A stretch of 64,000 nt of DNA. Source: Roseburia porci. GTDB lineage: Bacteria > Bacillota > Clostridia > Lachnospirales > Lachnospiraceae. A program made the translations under genes and the position numbers. Location: NCBI RefSeq assembly GCF_009695765.1, contig NZ_VUNI01000003.1, positions 123,013 to 187,012 of the forward strand. Reading direction: 5' to 3'. Positions 8,851 to 18,334 of the stretch are shown here, one piece after another. The stretch's first letter is position 1, and each line of letters begins with the position of its first letter. The notes beneath the pieces are model-generated. The model was not told the origin of the DNA, ran no database searches, and worked only from the letters and a program-made list of their open reading frames with translations.

Positions 8851-9790
8851 TCTTCTTTGCCTCCTTTACCAGTCCAAATGCAGCTGGAACCGTAACTTTC
8901 TCAATCAGAGGAACAAACAGGTTGCTTAAAATGATTGCAAAAGAAACACCCTCGGCATTTGCTCCAAAGCAACGGAAAATTCCGGTCAAAATACCACAGC
9001 TGATACCAAAAATGATCTTGCCCATTGGGGTGATCGGAGATGTTACATAATCGGTTGCCATAAAGAATGCACCAAGCATAAGTCCACCGCCACACAGTTC
9101 AGCAACAAGATAGTTTACATCGAAACCATGTCCGCCGAATAATAAAATAAATACAGCGAATGAAATAATGTATGCACCTGGGATCTTCAGATCGATCACA
9201 CCGGTAAGAATCAGAATAATTGCACCGATCAGGATTGCGATTACAGAGGTCTCACCGATTGTACCTGCTGTGTTACCAATCAACATATCCATTACATTTA
9301 CAGATCCAAGTCCTTCATTACGGATCAGCGCAAGAGGAGTTGCTCCTGTATAAGTGTCGGTTGTAAAGTTTGTCATATCAGCGGCAAAAGCGATCAGAAG
9401 GAAACATCTTGCACCAAGTGCAGGGTTCATAAAATTCTGTCCTAATCCGCCAAACATCATTTTTACAATAGCAATTGCAAATACACCACCGATCACAGCT
9501 TCCCACCAAGGAAGTGCCACCGGAAGGTTCAGTGCAAGAAGAAGTCCTGTTACAACAGCACTCAGATCATCGATCGTATTCTTTTTATGTACAATCTTAT
9601 TAAATACCCATTCTGTAGCTACACAGCTTGCAATGGTAATTAAAATTAAAAGCAATGCTTTAAAGCCAAAATTATATATTCCAAATAAGCTGGTTGGAAG
9701 TAATGCGATAATCACATAAAGCATGATCCGGCTCGTGGAATCTTTGGCACGAACATGTGGTGATGATGATACCTGATATAAATCACTCAC
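8843..9790 (-). CDS. rnfD: Rnf complex membrane subunit RnfD
   Basis: This 315-residue polytopic protein begins with the family hallmark SSSPHVRAKDSTSRIM. About ten membrane helices follow. The flavinylation site is DTYTGATPLALIRNEG, where the threonine of GAT accepts FMN. ATDYVTSPITPMGKIIFG is the conserved loop near the C-terminus. It is predicted to form part of the ion pathway. It lies between rnfC and rnfG with a slight overlap downstream. Confidence 0.96.
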   Translation of the reverse strand: MSDLYQVSSSPHVRAKDSTSRIMLYVIIALLPTSLFGIYNFGFKALLLILITIASCVATEWVFNKIVHKKNTIDDLSAVVTGLLLALNLPVALPWWEAVIGGVFAIAIVKMMFGGLGQNFMNPALGARCFLLIAFAADMTNFTTDTYTGATPLALIRNEGLGSVNVMDMLIGNTAGTIGETSVIAILIGAIILILTGVIDLKIPGAYIISFAVFILLFGGHGFDVNYLVAELCGGGLMLGAFFMATDYVTSPITPMGKIIFGISCGILTGIFRCFGANAEGVSFAIILSNLFVPLIEKVTVPAAFGLVKEAKKNE

Positions 9791-9815
9791 AATAATCCAC
9801 CTCTTTCTCTATGAT

Positions 9816-11138
9816 TTATTTTTTCTTTCTCTTTTCAGCCAAAACTAATTTCTTCATAGTTTTTACAGACTGTGCAACCTGTCTTCTGGAAGGACATACA
9901 TAACTGCAGCTTCCACATTCAATACATTCAAGACCATGCCAGTCTTCAAATTCCTTCATAAGTCCTCTCTCGCCAAATTTAGCAAGTCTGGAAGGAATCA
10001 GCTGCTCAGGACATGCCTCTACACATCTTCCGCAGTTAATGCAGGCAATCGGTTCATTTGCCGCTACTGCATCTTTGCCAAGGCAAAGAATGGATGAAGA
10101 TGTCTTTGTAGTTGGAATATCCAGACTGAACATTGAAAATCCCATCATAGGTCCGCCTGAAATAATTTTCTCCGGCTGTACTTTAAAACCACCAGCAGCT
10201 TCTACCAGTTCTGAATAACTTGTTCCGATGCTGTAAAGGAAATTGCCCGGATTGGCAATTGCATCACCTGTAACGGTTGATACTCGTTTCATAACAGGTA
10301 TTCCAAGTTTAACAGCATTATAAATTGAGATAATTGTCTCAACGTTATCGACAATGCAGCCTGCATCTGCCGGAAGCATTTTAGAATTGATTGCTCTGCC
10401 TGTTACAGCATAAATCAGCTGACGCTCACCACCCTGTGGGTATTTGGTCATAAGTTCGCACACTTCCATGCGTGGCTCATCCTTCGTCAGCTCTTTTAAT
10501 TTCTCAATACAGTCCGGTTTGTTATTCTCTACACCGAATACACCTTTTGCATTGTCAAATAACTGAAGAATGATCTTCATGCCAGCAACAAGTTCTTCCG
10601 GATTCTCAAGCATTCTTCTGTAATCTGCGGTCAGATATGGTTCACATTCTGCACAGTTTGCAATGATATACTCGATTTTTTCCGGCTCTTTCGGAGACAA
10701 TTTTACATGTGTTGGGAATCCGGCACCACCCATACCAACAACACCGGCTTCTTTTACTTTTCCAATAATCTCCTCTTTTGATAATGATGTCACATCATCG
10801 ACCGGTGTAAACGGAACCTCTTTAAATTCTCCATCACTCTCGATCACGATTGAGTTCACCATATCTCCAACAGCAACACGTCTTGGTTCGATGGCTTTCA
10901 CTGTACCTGATACAGAAGAATAAATTGGTGAAGATACAAAACCGCCAGCTTCTGCAATCTTCTGTCCTTTTAATACTGCATCTCCTACAGCAACAATCGG
11001 TGTTGCTGGTGCCCCGATATGCTGTGATACCGGAAATACCAGTTCGCCTTTGGGCAAAACTTCTTTGATTGGCGCATCCTTGGCTAATTCTTTGCCTTCA
11101 TAAGGATGAACGCCGCCTTTAAATGTTTTTAAACCCAT
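9816..11138 (-). CDS. rnfC: Rnf complex NADH-binding subunit RnfC
   Basis: RnfC is the peripheral subunit that binds FMN and NAD(H) and carries two 4Fe-4S clusters. The 440-residue protein opens with TFKGGVHPYEGKELAKDAPI, typical of the family. The NuoF-like nucleotide-binding segment VGMGGAGFPTHVKLSPKE follows, with NCAECEPYLTADYRRMLE after it. The clusters are CINCGRCVEACPEQLIP and CIECGSCSYVCPSRRQ. It is the first gene of the operon, with an extended -10 promoter about 70 nt upstream. It lacks the long Ala/Lys-rich tail of E. coli RsxC. Confidence 0.96.
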   Translation of the reverse strand: MGLKTFKGGVHPYEGKELAKDAPIKEVLPKGELVFPVSQHIGAPATPIVAVGDAVLKGQKIAEAGGFVSSPIYSSVSGTVKAIEPRRVAVGDMVNSIVIESDGEFKEVPFTPVDDVTSLSKEEIIGKVKEAGVVGMGGAGFPTHVKLSPKEPEKIEYIIANCAECEPYLTADYRRMLENPEELVAGMKIILQLFDNAKGVFGVENNKPDCIEKLKELTKDEPRMEVCELMTKYPQGGERQLIYAVTGRAINSKMLPADAGCIVDNVETIISIYNAVKLGIPVMKRVSTVTGDAIANPGNFLYSIGTSYSELVEAAGGFKVQPEKIISGGPMMGFSMFSLDIPTTKTSSSILCLGKDAVAANEPIACINCGRCVEACPEQLIPSRLAKFGERGLMKEFEDWHGLECIECGSCSYVCPSRRQVAQSVKTMKKLVLAEKRKKK

Positions 11139-11209
11139 TTTTTGTGCCCCACTTTCTTGATTTTATTTGTTGAACTATGAGTGATAAAACATAGCTAAAC
11201 TTTAGTAAA

Positions 11210-11218
11210 ATTATAGCA
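11210..11218 (-). promoter_or_regulatory. Extended -10 promoter for the rnf operon
   Basis: On the minus strand TGCTATAAT lies about 72 nt upstream of the rnfC start. The TGn extension can compensate for the lack of a clear -35 box. Confidence 0.6.
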
Positions 11219-11291
11219 CATTTGGGCAATAAAATCGCCATATTTCTTGTTCTTTTTTTAGTACTTTTGTAACCATTTTTGTTTTCTTTGT

Positions 11292-11299
11292 GTTATAAT
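11292..11299 (+). promoter_or_regulatory. -10 promoter for the yprB-like gene
   Basis: TGTTATAAT on the plus strand, an extended -10, lies about 70 nt upstream of the ATG at 11367. It is divergent from the rnf promoter. Confidence 0.5.
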
Positions 11300-11366
11300 T
11301 TTAACAAATATATACGATATCCAAATAATGTTTTTGTGTAATAGACATATAAAAGAAAGGGAATTT

Positions 11367-12458
11367 ATGAAAATCACACGCAAGCTGCTTACCGACATTC
11401 ATTTCACTGAAATTGCGAATGATATATTTAGAGAAGATGTTATATTTTTCGATATTGAGACTACAGGCTTCTCTCCTGCAAGAACCTCTCTTTATCTGAT
11501 TGGATGTGCGACACGCGATCAGTCCGGAGTCTGTATCACGCAATTCTTTGCGGAACAAAAAGAAGAACAATCCCAGATTCTTTCTGAATTTATGAATCTG
11601 CTTTCCCATTATCAGACCATCATCACATTTAACGGTCTTGGTTTTGATATTCCATATCTAAAAGCAAAATGTCATGAATTCGAGATTCCGGAACAATTTG
11701 ACAGTTTTCACTTTATCGATATCTTCAAGTCTGTATCCAAACTGAAATTTCTTCTGAATCTGCCCAATTACAAGCAAAAAACCATAGAAACTTTTCTTGA
11801 AATCGACCGCGAAGACACCTATACCGGCGGCGAGCTGATTGAAATATATCACAATTATTGTCTCCATCCCGAAAAGGAGGCCCTGCAATTACTGCTTTTA
11901 CATAACTATGAAGATGTGCTTGGCATGCTCGATCTTCTGCCAGTGCTCTCCTATGGTGAATTTTTCCGCGGAAATTACCAGATATCCGACTGCCAGATTT
12001 TAAACGATGATACATTTTCCGAATCTTCGGTATTTTCTTTAACCATTCATCTAAAATATGCATTTCCGCAAAAAGTTTCCTGCCAGCTGCCACAGCTTTT
12101 TTTACAGGGAAACCAGAATGAAGTAATCTTAAGTATTCCGGTCTATGTCGGGGAACTTCATTTCTTCTATGACAATTATAAAGATTATTATTATCTTCCA
12201 GCTGAAGATGTGGCGATTCATAAAAGTGTTGCAGCTTTTGTCGATAAAGAATTCCGCGAAAAAGCCAAAGCGTCCAACTGCTACACACGAAAAGAAGGCC
12301 AGTTTCTTCCACAGTTCGAGTCCATCATCACACCGGAATTTAAAGAAAACCGAAATGACAGGATCAGTTATTTTGAGCTTACCGATGAGTGGTTAAACTC
12401 AGGTGTACAATTACATAACTATATTCAGCATTTATTACATCATGCGCTTCGCACATGA
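11367..12458 (+). CDS. YprB-like RNase H-fold exonuclease domain protein
   Basis: The 363-residue product carries a DEDD-type ribonuclease H-like domain (RNase_H_2/YprB family). The acidic residues are in IFFDIETTGFSP (DxE), ITFNGLGFDIPYLK (D), and HNYEDVLGMLDLL near residue 200 (D). The family is related to DnaQ-like exonucleases. Bacillus YprB is a putative nuclease without a firmly established substrate. The C-terminal 150 residues are unassigned. I start at 11367, where AAAGGG precedes the ATG. An upstream in-frame ATG at 11328 has no ribosome binding site. Confidence 0.8.
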   Translation: MKITRKLLTDIHFTEIANDIFREDVIFFDIETTGFSPARTSLYLIGCATRDQSGVCITQFFAEQKEEQSQILSEFMNLLSHYQTIITFNGLGFDIPYLKAKCHEFEIPEQFDSFHFIDIFKSVSKLKFLLNLPNYKQKTIETFLEIDREDTYTGGELIEIYHNYCLHPEKEALQLLLLHNYEDVLGMLDLLPVLSYGEFFRGNYQISDCQILNDDTFSESSVFSLTIHLKYAFPQKVSCQLPQLFLQGNQNEVILSIPVYVGELHFFYDNYKDYYYLPAEDVAIHKSVAAFVDKEFREKAKASNCYTRKEGQFLPQFESIITPEFKENRNDRISYFELTDEWLNSGVQLHNYIQHLLHHALRT

Positions 12459-12500
12459 TGCCTTCGGCTGATATCTATGCAAAAGGATTTTCAGATTGCA

Positions 12501-12544
12501 AAAAGCCGCTGTACAGGGATCGTCTCCCTGCACAACGGCTTTTC
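12501..12544. terminator. Bidirectional terminator between yprB-like gene and cheR
   Basis: AAAAGCCG pairs with CGGCTTTT, and an inner CAGGGA pairs with TCCCTG, giving a long stem. A-rich and T-rich flanks can serve both convergent genes. Confidence 0.85.
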
Positions 12545-12562
12545 CATAAAATAATCTCAAAA

Positions 12563-13336
12563 TTACATTTTCTGGAAAAAGAATGAACTCATTCTGTCAA
12601 ATCCAATCTCTTTATAATTCATAATCTGCTCTGTACTTCCGATAAAAAGCACACCCTGGCTCTTTAAAGACGCATAGAATTTCTTATAAATCTCATTTTT
12701 GGCATCATCTGTAAAATAAATTACAACATTGCGGCACACAATCAGATCGCAGTCCTTTGGATATGGATCTTTTAACAGATTATGTTCCTTGAACTGCACA
12801 CAACGCTTAATCTCATCCGAAATCTGATAGGAAGATCCAACCTTGGTAAAATACTTTTTTTTCAGATCATCCGGAACGGATGCAATACTTTTTTCATTGT
12901 ATAAGCCCACCTGAGCCTGCTGTAATACCTGTTTGTCAATGTCTGTTGCGATAATCCTGATACTGGAAAGCGGCAGATGTCTGGATAATGCCATAACAAG
13001 CGAATATGGTTCATCTCCGGTAGAGCATGCTGCACTCCAGATCTTTAAGCTTTTGCTTTTACTCAAAAGCAGAGGAAAAACATCTTTGTCAAGAAGCTTC
13101 CATTGATCCGGATTTCTGTAAAATTCCGAAACATTAATCGTAAGGAAATTAATAAACTGTTCGAACTTCTCTTTATCTTTTTTGATCAGTTCCACATATT
13201 TATCATAACTGTCAATTTTATTCTTTGTGATCAACGTATCAATTCTTCGCTTCATTTGCTTTTCTTTATAGCAATTGAGATCAATATTGGTAAGTTTTAA
13301 AACGTCACCTTTGAATTTTTCGTAATTTGTTAACAT
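12563..13336 (-). CDS. cheR: CheR-type protein-glutamate O-methyltransferase
   Basis: The protein is predicted to methylate glutamates of chemoreceptors using S-adenosylmethionine. The 257 residues comprise the small N-terminal helical domain (about 1-75) and the methyltransferase domain. The latter has the glycine-motif region IWSAACSTGDEPYSLVMAL, IIATDIDKQVLQQA, and CDLIVCRNVVIYFTDDA. GGGGGG precedes the ATG at 13336, which I prefer over the ORF's more upstream start. No other chemotaxis gene is in the window, so it is an isolated copy. Confidence 0.92.
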   Translation of the reverse strand: MLTNYEKFKGDVLKLTNIDLNCYKEKQMKRRIDTLITKNKIDSYDKYVELIKKDKEKFEQFINFLTINVSEFYRNPDQWKLLDKDVFPLLLSKSKSLKIWSAACSTGDEPYSLVMALSRHLPLSSIRIIATDIDKQVLQQAQVGLYNEKSIASVPDDLKKKYFTKVGSSYQISDEIKRCVQFKEHNLLKDPYPKDCDLIVCRNVVIYFTDDAKNEIYKKFYASLKSQGVLFIGSTEQIMNYKEIGFDRMSSFFFQKM

Positions 13337-13358
13337 AGAATCCCCCCGCGTATAAAAC

Positions 13359-13390
13359 AAAAGACTGCCTAATAACAGGCAGCCTTTTGT
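13359..13390 (-). terminator. rpsA terminator
   Basis: On the minus strand CTGCCTGTTATTAGGCAG forms a stem flanked by AAAAG and CTTTTGTTTT. It lies just after the rpsA stop. Confidence 0.8.
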
Positions 13391-13399
13391 TAATTTATA

Positions 13400-14518
13400 T
13401 TATTCTTCTGTCTCGGATGCCACTTTCTCAATATCAACATCTGCAGTATCCGCATCAGTCTCTTCTGGTGCAAACATTGCTTTTACACTAAGGCTGATCT
13501 TCTTATCTTCCTCGTTGAAGTCAACGATTTTAGCCTCAATTTCCTGGCCAACAGATAAAACATCAGATGGTTTTTCAACGTGCTCTTTTGAAATCTGCGA
13601 AACATGAAGTAAAGCATCTACTCCAGGAGCAAGCTCAACGAAAGCACCGAAATCTGTCATACGTGCTACTTTGCCTTTTACAACATTGCCAACAGCATAT
13701 TTCTCAGCTGCACCATTCCATGGGTTCTCTTCCGGGAATTTCATGCTGAGTGCAATCTTTGTATCATTGATATCTTTGATAAATACACGTACAGTCTGTC
13801 CAACTGTGAATACTTTCTTTGGATTCTCAACTCTTCCCCATGACATTTCAGAAATATGAAGTAATCCATCTACTCCGCCAAGATCAATAAATGCACCGAA
13901 ATCTGTTACATTCTTAACAGTTCCTTCAATCACATCGCCAACTTTGATCTTAGCTAATAACTCTTTCTGAAGCTCAGCTTTCTTAGCAACTAAGAGCATT
14001 TTTCTGTTACCGATAATTCTTCTGTGTTTTGGATTGAACTCAGTAATTACGAATTCGATCTCCTGATCTTTGAATTTTGATAAATCCTTCTCATAAGTAT
14101 CAGATACAAGACTTGCAGGAATAAATACTCTTGTCTCATCAACATTAACACAAACACCGCCATCTAATACCTGGCTTACTTTTGCTGTTAAAACTTCTTT
14201 GTTCTCAAATGCTTCCTCTAATCTCTTGCTTCCTTTTTCAGCTGCAAGACGTTTGTAAGAAAGAAGTACCTGTCCCTCACCATCGTTTACTTTGATAACT
14301 TTGGCTTCCAGTGTGTCACCAACATTAACAACTGTTGTAAGATCTACATTGGATTCATTTGTGTATTCATTACGGGTAATAATTCCATCTGATTTGTATC
14401 CGATGTTCAATACGATCTCATCAGGCTTCACATCAATAACGGTACCTTCTACCACTTCTCCATTTCTTATTGTTTTTAAAGATTCTTCCAGCATTTGTTC
14501 AAAGCTCATTTCTGACAT
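13400..14518 (-). CDS. rpsA: S1-domain RNA-binding protein (ribosomal protein S1)
   Basis: The 372-residue product has four S1 OB-fold repeats. The last two are the clearest: GDVIEGTVKNVTDFGAFIDL with GLLHISEMSW, and GNVVKGKVARMTDFGAFVEL with ALLHVSQIS. Four repeats is the short Gram-positive form of ribosomal protein S1, which helps mRNA reach the ribosome. The ATG at 14518 has GAGGAGG upstream. The first 20 nt overlap the end of ispH in another frame, so the two genes are co-transcribed and probably translationally coupled. In some Clostridia ispH and rpsA are fused; here they are separate. Confidence 0.94.
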   Translation of the reverse strand: MSEMSFEQMLEESLKTIRNGEVVEGTVIDVKPDEIVLNIGYKSDGIITRNEYTNESNVDLTTVVNVGDTLEAKVIKVNDGEGQVLLSYKRLAAEKGSKRLEEAFENKEVLTAKVSQVLDGGVCVNVDETRVFIPASLVSDTYEKDLSKFKDQEIEFVITEFNPKHRRIIGNRKMLLVAKKAELQKELLAKIKVGDVIEGTVKNVTDFGAFIDLGGVDGLLHISEMSWGRVENPKKVFTVGQTVRVFIKDINDTKIALSMKFPEENPWNGAAEKYAVGNVVKGKVARMTDFGAFVELAPGVDALLHVSQISKEHVEKPSDVLSVGQEIEAKIVDFNEEDKKISLSVKAMFAPEETDADTADVDIEKVASETEE

Positions 14519-15353
14519 TCTTTGAAACCTCCTCAATAATATTGTTTGGGGTTGACGCCCCTGCGGTAATACCTACGTTATTGATGGATCTTAACTTTGT
14601 GTAATCCATATCGCTACTCGTTTGTATATAGTAAGTATTTGCACATTCATTTTTACATATTTCAAATAACTTCTGTGTATTTGAACTACTCTTTCCGCCG
14701 ATTACAATCATCGCGTCCGATTCTTTTGCGATGCTGCGGGCTTCTGTCTGTCGTTCTTCTGTTGCATTACAGATTGTATTTAAAACATTTATATCATAAC
14801 CTTTTTTCGTGATAATTTCAACTAATTCTTGAAATTTATTGTAGTTAAATGTCGTTTGCGACACAATTGTTACCGGAACTGCATCCGGCAGGGCAAAATT
14901 GTCAGCATCTTCCTTTGTTGCAATGATGGAAACTCCACTTTCTTCCACCCATCCGCGGATTCCCTGTACCTCAGGATGATTTTCATTGCCCACAATAATA
15001 ATATAATGCCCTTTCATACTGTATTCTCTTACAAGTCTGTGGATCTTAAGAACAAACGGGCAGGTTGCATCAACAATTTCAAATCCGGCTTCCTGCATCT
15101 GATCATATTCTGATTTGCTGATTCCATGTGAACGGATAATGATGATTCCTTTCGGAAGCGTTGCCAGATCCGAAAGATCCTCCACAACATGCACTCCTTT
15201 GGATTCCATATCCTTTACCACTTCTTCGTTATGAATGATCGGACCATAGGTATAAATCGGCATATCTGTCTGCCCGATCCGGTCATATACCATATTTACT
15301 GCCCGTTTGACTCCAAAACAGAATCCTGCACTTTTTGCAAGTTTTACATTCAT
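14499..15353 (-). CDS. ispH: 4-hydroxy-3-methylbut-2-enyl diphosphate reductase
   Basis: IspH (LytB) is the final enzyme of the MEP isoprenoid pathway, reducing HMBPP to IPP and DMAPP with a 4Fe-4S cluster. The 284 residues include the three cluster cysteines in AGFCFGVKRAV, VDATCPFVLK and LNTICNATEERQ. The substrate-binding histidines are in GPIIHNEEV and IIIRSHGISK, with GGKSSSNTQKL near the end. It lies between cmk and rpsA, a common clostridial order. Confidence 0.97.
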   Translation of the reverse strand: MNVKLAKSAGFCFGVKRAVNMVYDRIGQTDMPIYTYGPIIHNEEVVKDMESKGVHVVEDLSDLATLPKGIIIIRSHGISKSEYDQMQEAGFEIVDATCPFVLKIHRLVREYSMKGHYIIIVGNENHPEVQGIRGWVEESGVSIIATKEDADNFALPDAVPVTIVSQTTFNYNKFQELVEIITKKGYDINVLNTICNATEERQTEARSIAKESDAMIVIGGKSSSNTQKLFEICKNECANTYYIQTSSDMDYTKLRSINNVGITAGASTPNNIIEEVSKNVRNEL

Positions 15354-15356
15354 AAA

Positions 15357-16028
15357 CTACACCTGTGCCTTACTTTGAATTATTTTTTTCATTTCTGATA
15401 CAACTCCGTCAATATCAAGATTGGAAGAATCCAGACAAACAGCATCATCCGCCTGTTTTAACGGTGAAGTTTCACGGTGCATATCCCGGTAATCACGATC
15501 GATGATATCCTTTTCAATCTCATCCAGATCACAGTGGACGCCCTTCGCCTGAAGTTCTTTATATCTTCTCTCTGCCCGTACTCTGCTTCCTGCAGTCAGG
15601 TAAATTTTCACATTTGCGTCCGGAAGAACAACGGTTCCGATGTCCCGGCCGTCCATGATAACATTCTCTTTCTGTGCCAGCTGTCTTTGCAGATCCACAA
15701 GCTTTGTTCTCACAACCGGATAAACACTTGTAGCAGATGCCATATTTCCAACTTCTTCATTACGAATCACACCATTTACATTCTCTCCATTTAACAGTAC
15801 CTGCTGTTCACCGTCTTTGTACTGGATCGTAATATCAACATCTGCGCATGCTTCTGCAACCGCCTTCTCATTATCTGCCGCAATCTTATTCTGGATGAAA
15901 TAATATGCCATAGCGCGGTACATAGCGCCTGTATCTACATAAATATATCCCAGATCCGCCGCGAGTTTCTTCGCGATCGTACTTTTTCCGGCTCCTGCCG
16001 GTCCATCAATTGCAATATTGTATTTCAT
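15357..16028 (-). CDS. cmk: Cytidylate kinase
   Basis: The enzyme phosphorylates CMP and dCMP. The 223-residue product starts with the P-loop IAIDGPAGAGKSTIAKKLA. IYVDTGAMYRAMAYY and VIMDGRDIGTVVLPDA follow, and the lid region with RAERRYKELQAKG, all diagnostic of bacterial Cmk. The start at 16028 has AAGGAAGG upstream and matches the family's usual N-terminus. The longer reading adds a non-homologous stretch overlapping the previous gene. Confidence 0.96.
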   Translation of the reverse strand: MKYNIAIDGPAGAGKSTIAKKLAADLGYIYVDTGAMYRAMAYYFIQNKIAADNEKAVAEACADVDITIQYKDGEQQVLLNGENVNGVIRNEEVGNMASATSVYPVVRTKLVDLQRQLAQKENVIMDGRDIGTVVLPDANVKIYLTAGSRVRAERRYKELQAKGVHCDLDEIEKDIIDRDYRDMHRETSPLKQADDAVCLDSSNLDIDGVVSEMKKIIQSKAQV

Positions 16029-16053
16029 ATATAATTCCTTCCTTTTCCTGTTA

Positions 16054-17283
16054 TTATTCAACACTTTCCCCTGCAAGATGTCCAGTCGACCATGCAATCT
16101 GAAGATTGTATCCTCCTGTCATTGCATCGAGATCCAAAACCTCTCCGCAGAAATACAGATGCCTGCATTTCTTTGATTCCATCGTGGATGGATCAACGTC
16201 TTTCACAGACACCCCGCCTTTTGTAATGATGGCTTCTTTAAAATCCCTTACTCCGGTGATTGTCATCGGCAGATTTTTAATCAGATGAACAAAAGCCGTT
16301 CTCTCTTCTTTGGATATTTCATTCACCTTTTTATCCGGATGAATACCACTCAGTTCAATGATAACCGGGATCATTTTCGCCGGGAACAGCTTGTGAATTG
16401 AATTCTTAAACTGCTTGTTTTTCGCATCCTCAAATTCACGTAACACACGTTTGTCCAGCTGTTCTGTATCAAGTGCCGGCTTTAAGTCAATCACCAGCTG
16501 CAGGTCATTTTCAAAATACGTTGGTTTTATGGACGCACTTGCCGACAATATCATCGGACCACTAACTCCAAAATGCGTAAAAAGCATTTCTCCAAAGTCA
16601 TCATAGATCATTTTCTTTCCGGAATATATACGGATTGCCGTATTCTTCAAAGAGAGTCCCTGTAACTTTTTCACCCAGGATTCCTTTATCTCAAAAGGAA
16701 CAAGCGCAGGAACCGGCGTTATGATCTGATGTCCAGTTTGGGCTGCGAAACGGTATCCATCTCCCGTAGATCCGGTCTGCGGATAGGAAACGCCACCGGT
16801 TGCAACAATCACTGCATCTGCCAAAAGCTTTGTCTGATCTGACAGTATCACCCCTCCTGCACCATCTTCACCGGCAATGATCTCTGCCACTTCCGTATGG
16901 AGCAGAATCTCTACTTTAAGCTGTCTCAGGACCTTTGTCAGACATGCAATTACATCCGAAGAATGATCGGATTGTGGGAAAACACGATTTCCACGTTCTG
17001 TTTTCACAGGCAGTCCATGGCTTTCAAAAAAACGGATTACCTGTTCATTATCATAGCCATAAAATGCACTGTACAGAAATTTGCGGTTACTCATCACATT
17101 TTGAAACAATACGTCAATATCTGATGCATTTGTGATGTTACACCGGCCCTTTCCTGTTATAAATAACTTTTTCCCAAGTTTTTCATTTTTTTCAATTAAA
17201 ACTACTTTATGTCCCTTTTCGGCAGCCGTAATCGCTGCAAACATTCCAGCCGGGCCACCGCCTATTGCAATTATCTTACTCAT
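16054..17283 (-). CDS. BaiN/HI0933-family NAD(P)/FAD-dependent oxidoreductase
   Basis: The 409-residue flavoprotein begins with the Rossmann FAD motif IIAIGGGPAGMFAAITAAEKG. It has ITGKGRCNITN, VIVATGGVSYPQTGSTGDGYRFA, and a C-terminal GEVLDLDAMTGGYNLQIAWS typical of the HI0933/YhiN/BaiN family. Members are widespread, but substrates are rarely known. The BaiN name comes from a bile-acid role in one species and should not be assumed here. The ATG at 17283 overlaps the end of the RpiR gene, which suggests coupling. Confidence 0.9.
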   Translation of the reverse strand: MSKIIAIGGGPAGMFAAITAAEKGHKVVLIEKNEKLGKKLFITGKGRCNITNASDIDVLFQNVMSNRKFLYSAFYGYDNEQVIRFFESHGLPVKTERGNRVFPQSDHSSDVIACLTKVLRQLKVEILLHTEVAEIIAGEDGAGGVILSDQTKLLADAVIVATGGVSYPQTGSTGDGYRFAAQTGHQIITPVPALVPFEIKESWVKKLQGLSLKNTAIRIYSGKKMIYDDFGEMLFTHFGVSGPMILSASASIKPTYFENDLQLVIDLKPALDTEQLDKRVLREFEDAKNKQFKNSIHKLFPAKMIPVIIELSGIHPDKKVNEISKEERTAFVHLIKNLPMTITGVRDFKEAIITKGGVSVKDVDPSTMESKKCRHLYFCGEVLDLDAMTGGYNLQIAWSTGHLAGESVE

Positions 17284-18205
17284 GATCTGCATCCTCTAAT
17301 CTGGCATAACGCATCTTGATGGAATCATCGATATAATTGATTTCATCATTCTCGTATACCTGATATTCATCCCATATATCTTCAAGCATGGTCAGCGTAC
17401 CTGCCACCTCTTTTTGCTTTTTCATGCAGAGTGCAACAATCAACGCATTGATCACACTGAGCGGCGCAACAAGCGAATCCACAATCGATGCCATGTCGCT
17501 GTCTGCGATCAGATTGCAGGAAGAATAAAGATTCATCGGCGAATGCACACTGTCTGTAATCGTTATCACCTTTGCATTCCGGTTATTTGCGAATTCCAGT
17601 GCCTTTAAAGTACGCATGGAATATCTTGGAAAACTGATTCCAATGATAGCATCATCTTTTCCGATCCGGACCATCTGTTCAAAAAGTTCACTCGAACTGC
17701 TCGTATGCAGTAATCTGACATTGTCAAACATGAGATTAAAATAAAATGCCATAAAACTTGCGAGAGGCGCACAGCTTCGGATTCCGACAATATAAATATT
17801 CTTTGCATCCAGAATGGTATTTACCGCCATCTCAAACGCATTCTGATCAATTTTTTCCAGAGTTGATTTGATCTTATCCGCATCCGACTGCAATACGGTC
17901 TCTAAGATCTTTGACTGGCTGATTCTTCCGTAAGTAACCTCCATGCGCTGGATGGAGTTCAGCTTGTTCCGCACAAGTTCCTCTAAAGCCTTCTGAAATT
18001 CCGGATACCCTTTATAGCCAAGGTGTGTGGCGAATCTTACTACCGTGGATTCACTTACCCCGACGATTTCTCCCATTTTTGCTGCGGTCAGAAAAACTGC
18101 CTTATCGTAATTGTCTGTAATATATGTTGCAAGGAGTTTCTGTCCTTTACTCATTGCACTGTAGGAATTATTAATCCGATTCAACAAGTCGTTTGTATTG
18201 CTCAT
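17276..18205 (-). CDS. MurR/RpiR-family transcriptional regulator
   Basis: The 309-residue protein has an N-terminal HTH_6 domain (about 1-77: LTAAKMGEIVGVSESTVVRF as the helix-turn-helix). A C-terminal SIS domain (about 120-255: IYIVGIRSCAPLASFMAFYF, IIGISFPRYS, VITITDSVHSPM) is of the kind that senses phosphosugars. The family regulates sugar or cell-wall recycling genes. No sugar operon is adjacent, so the target is not evident. It heads the run of genes toward cmk and overlaps the next gene by 8 nt. Confidence 0.93.
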   Translation of the reverse strand: MSNTNDLLNRINNSYSAMSKGQKLLATYITDNYDKAVFLTAAKMGEIVGVSESTVVRFATHLGYKGYPEFQKALEELVRNKLNSIQRMEVTYGRISQSKILETVLQSDADKIKSTLEKIDQNAFEMAVNTILDAKNIYIVGIRSCAPLASFMAFYFNLMFDNVRLLHTSSSSELFEQMVRIGKDDAIIGISFPRYSMRTLKALEFANNRNAKVITITDSVHSPMNLYSSCNLIADSDMASIVDSLVAPLSVINALIVALCMKKQKEVAGTLTMLEDIWDEYQVYENDEINYIDDSIKMRYARLEDADHE

Positions 18206-18268
18206 ATGATCCTCTCTGTTTTACGTGTAATATATTTATTATAGCAGAGAATGTTGATCTTGCAACGC

Positions 18269-18316
18269 AAAAAAGAGAGCTTATTCCAAATTCCATCTGA
18301 AATAAGCTCTCTAAAA
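18269..18316 (-). terminator. Terminator of the decarboxylase operon
   Basis: GAGAGCTTATT (18275-18285) pairs with AATAAGCTCTC (18301-18311). On the minus strand it is followed by a TTTTTT run, 24 nt beyond the oadA-like stop. Confidence 0.9.
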
Positions 18317-18334
18317 TACATGGTTTATTCTGTT

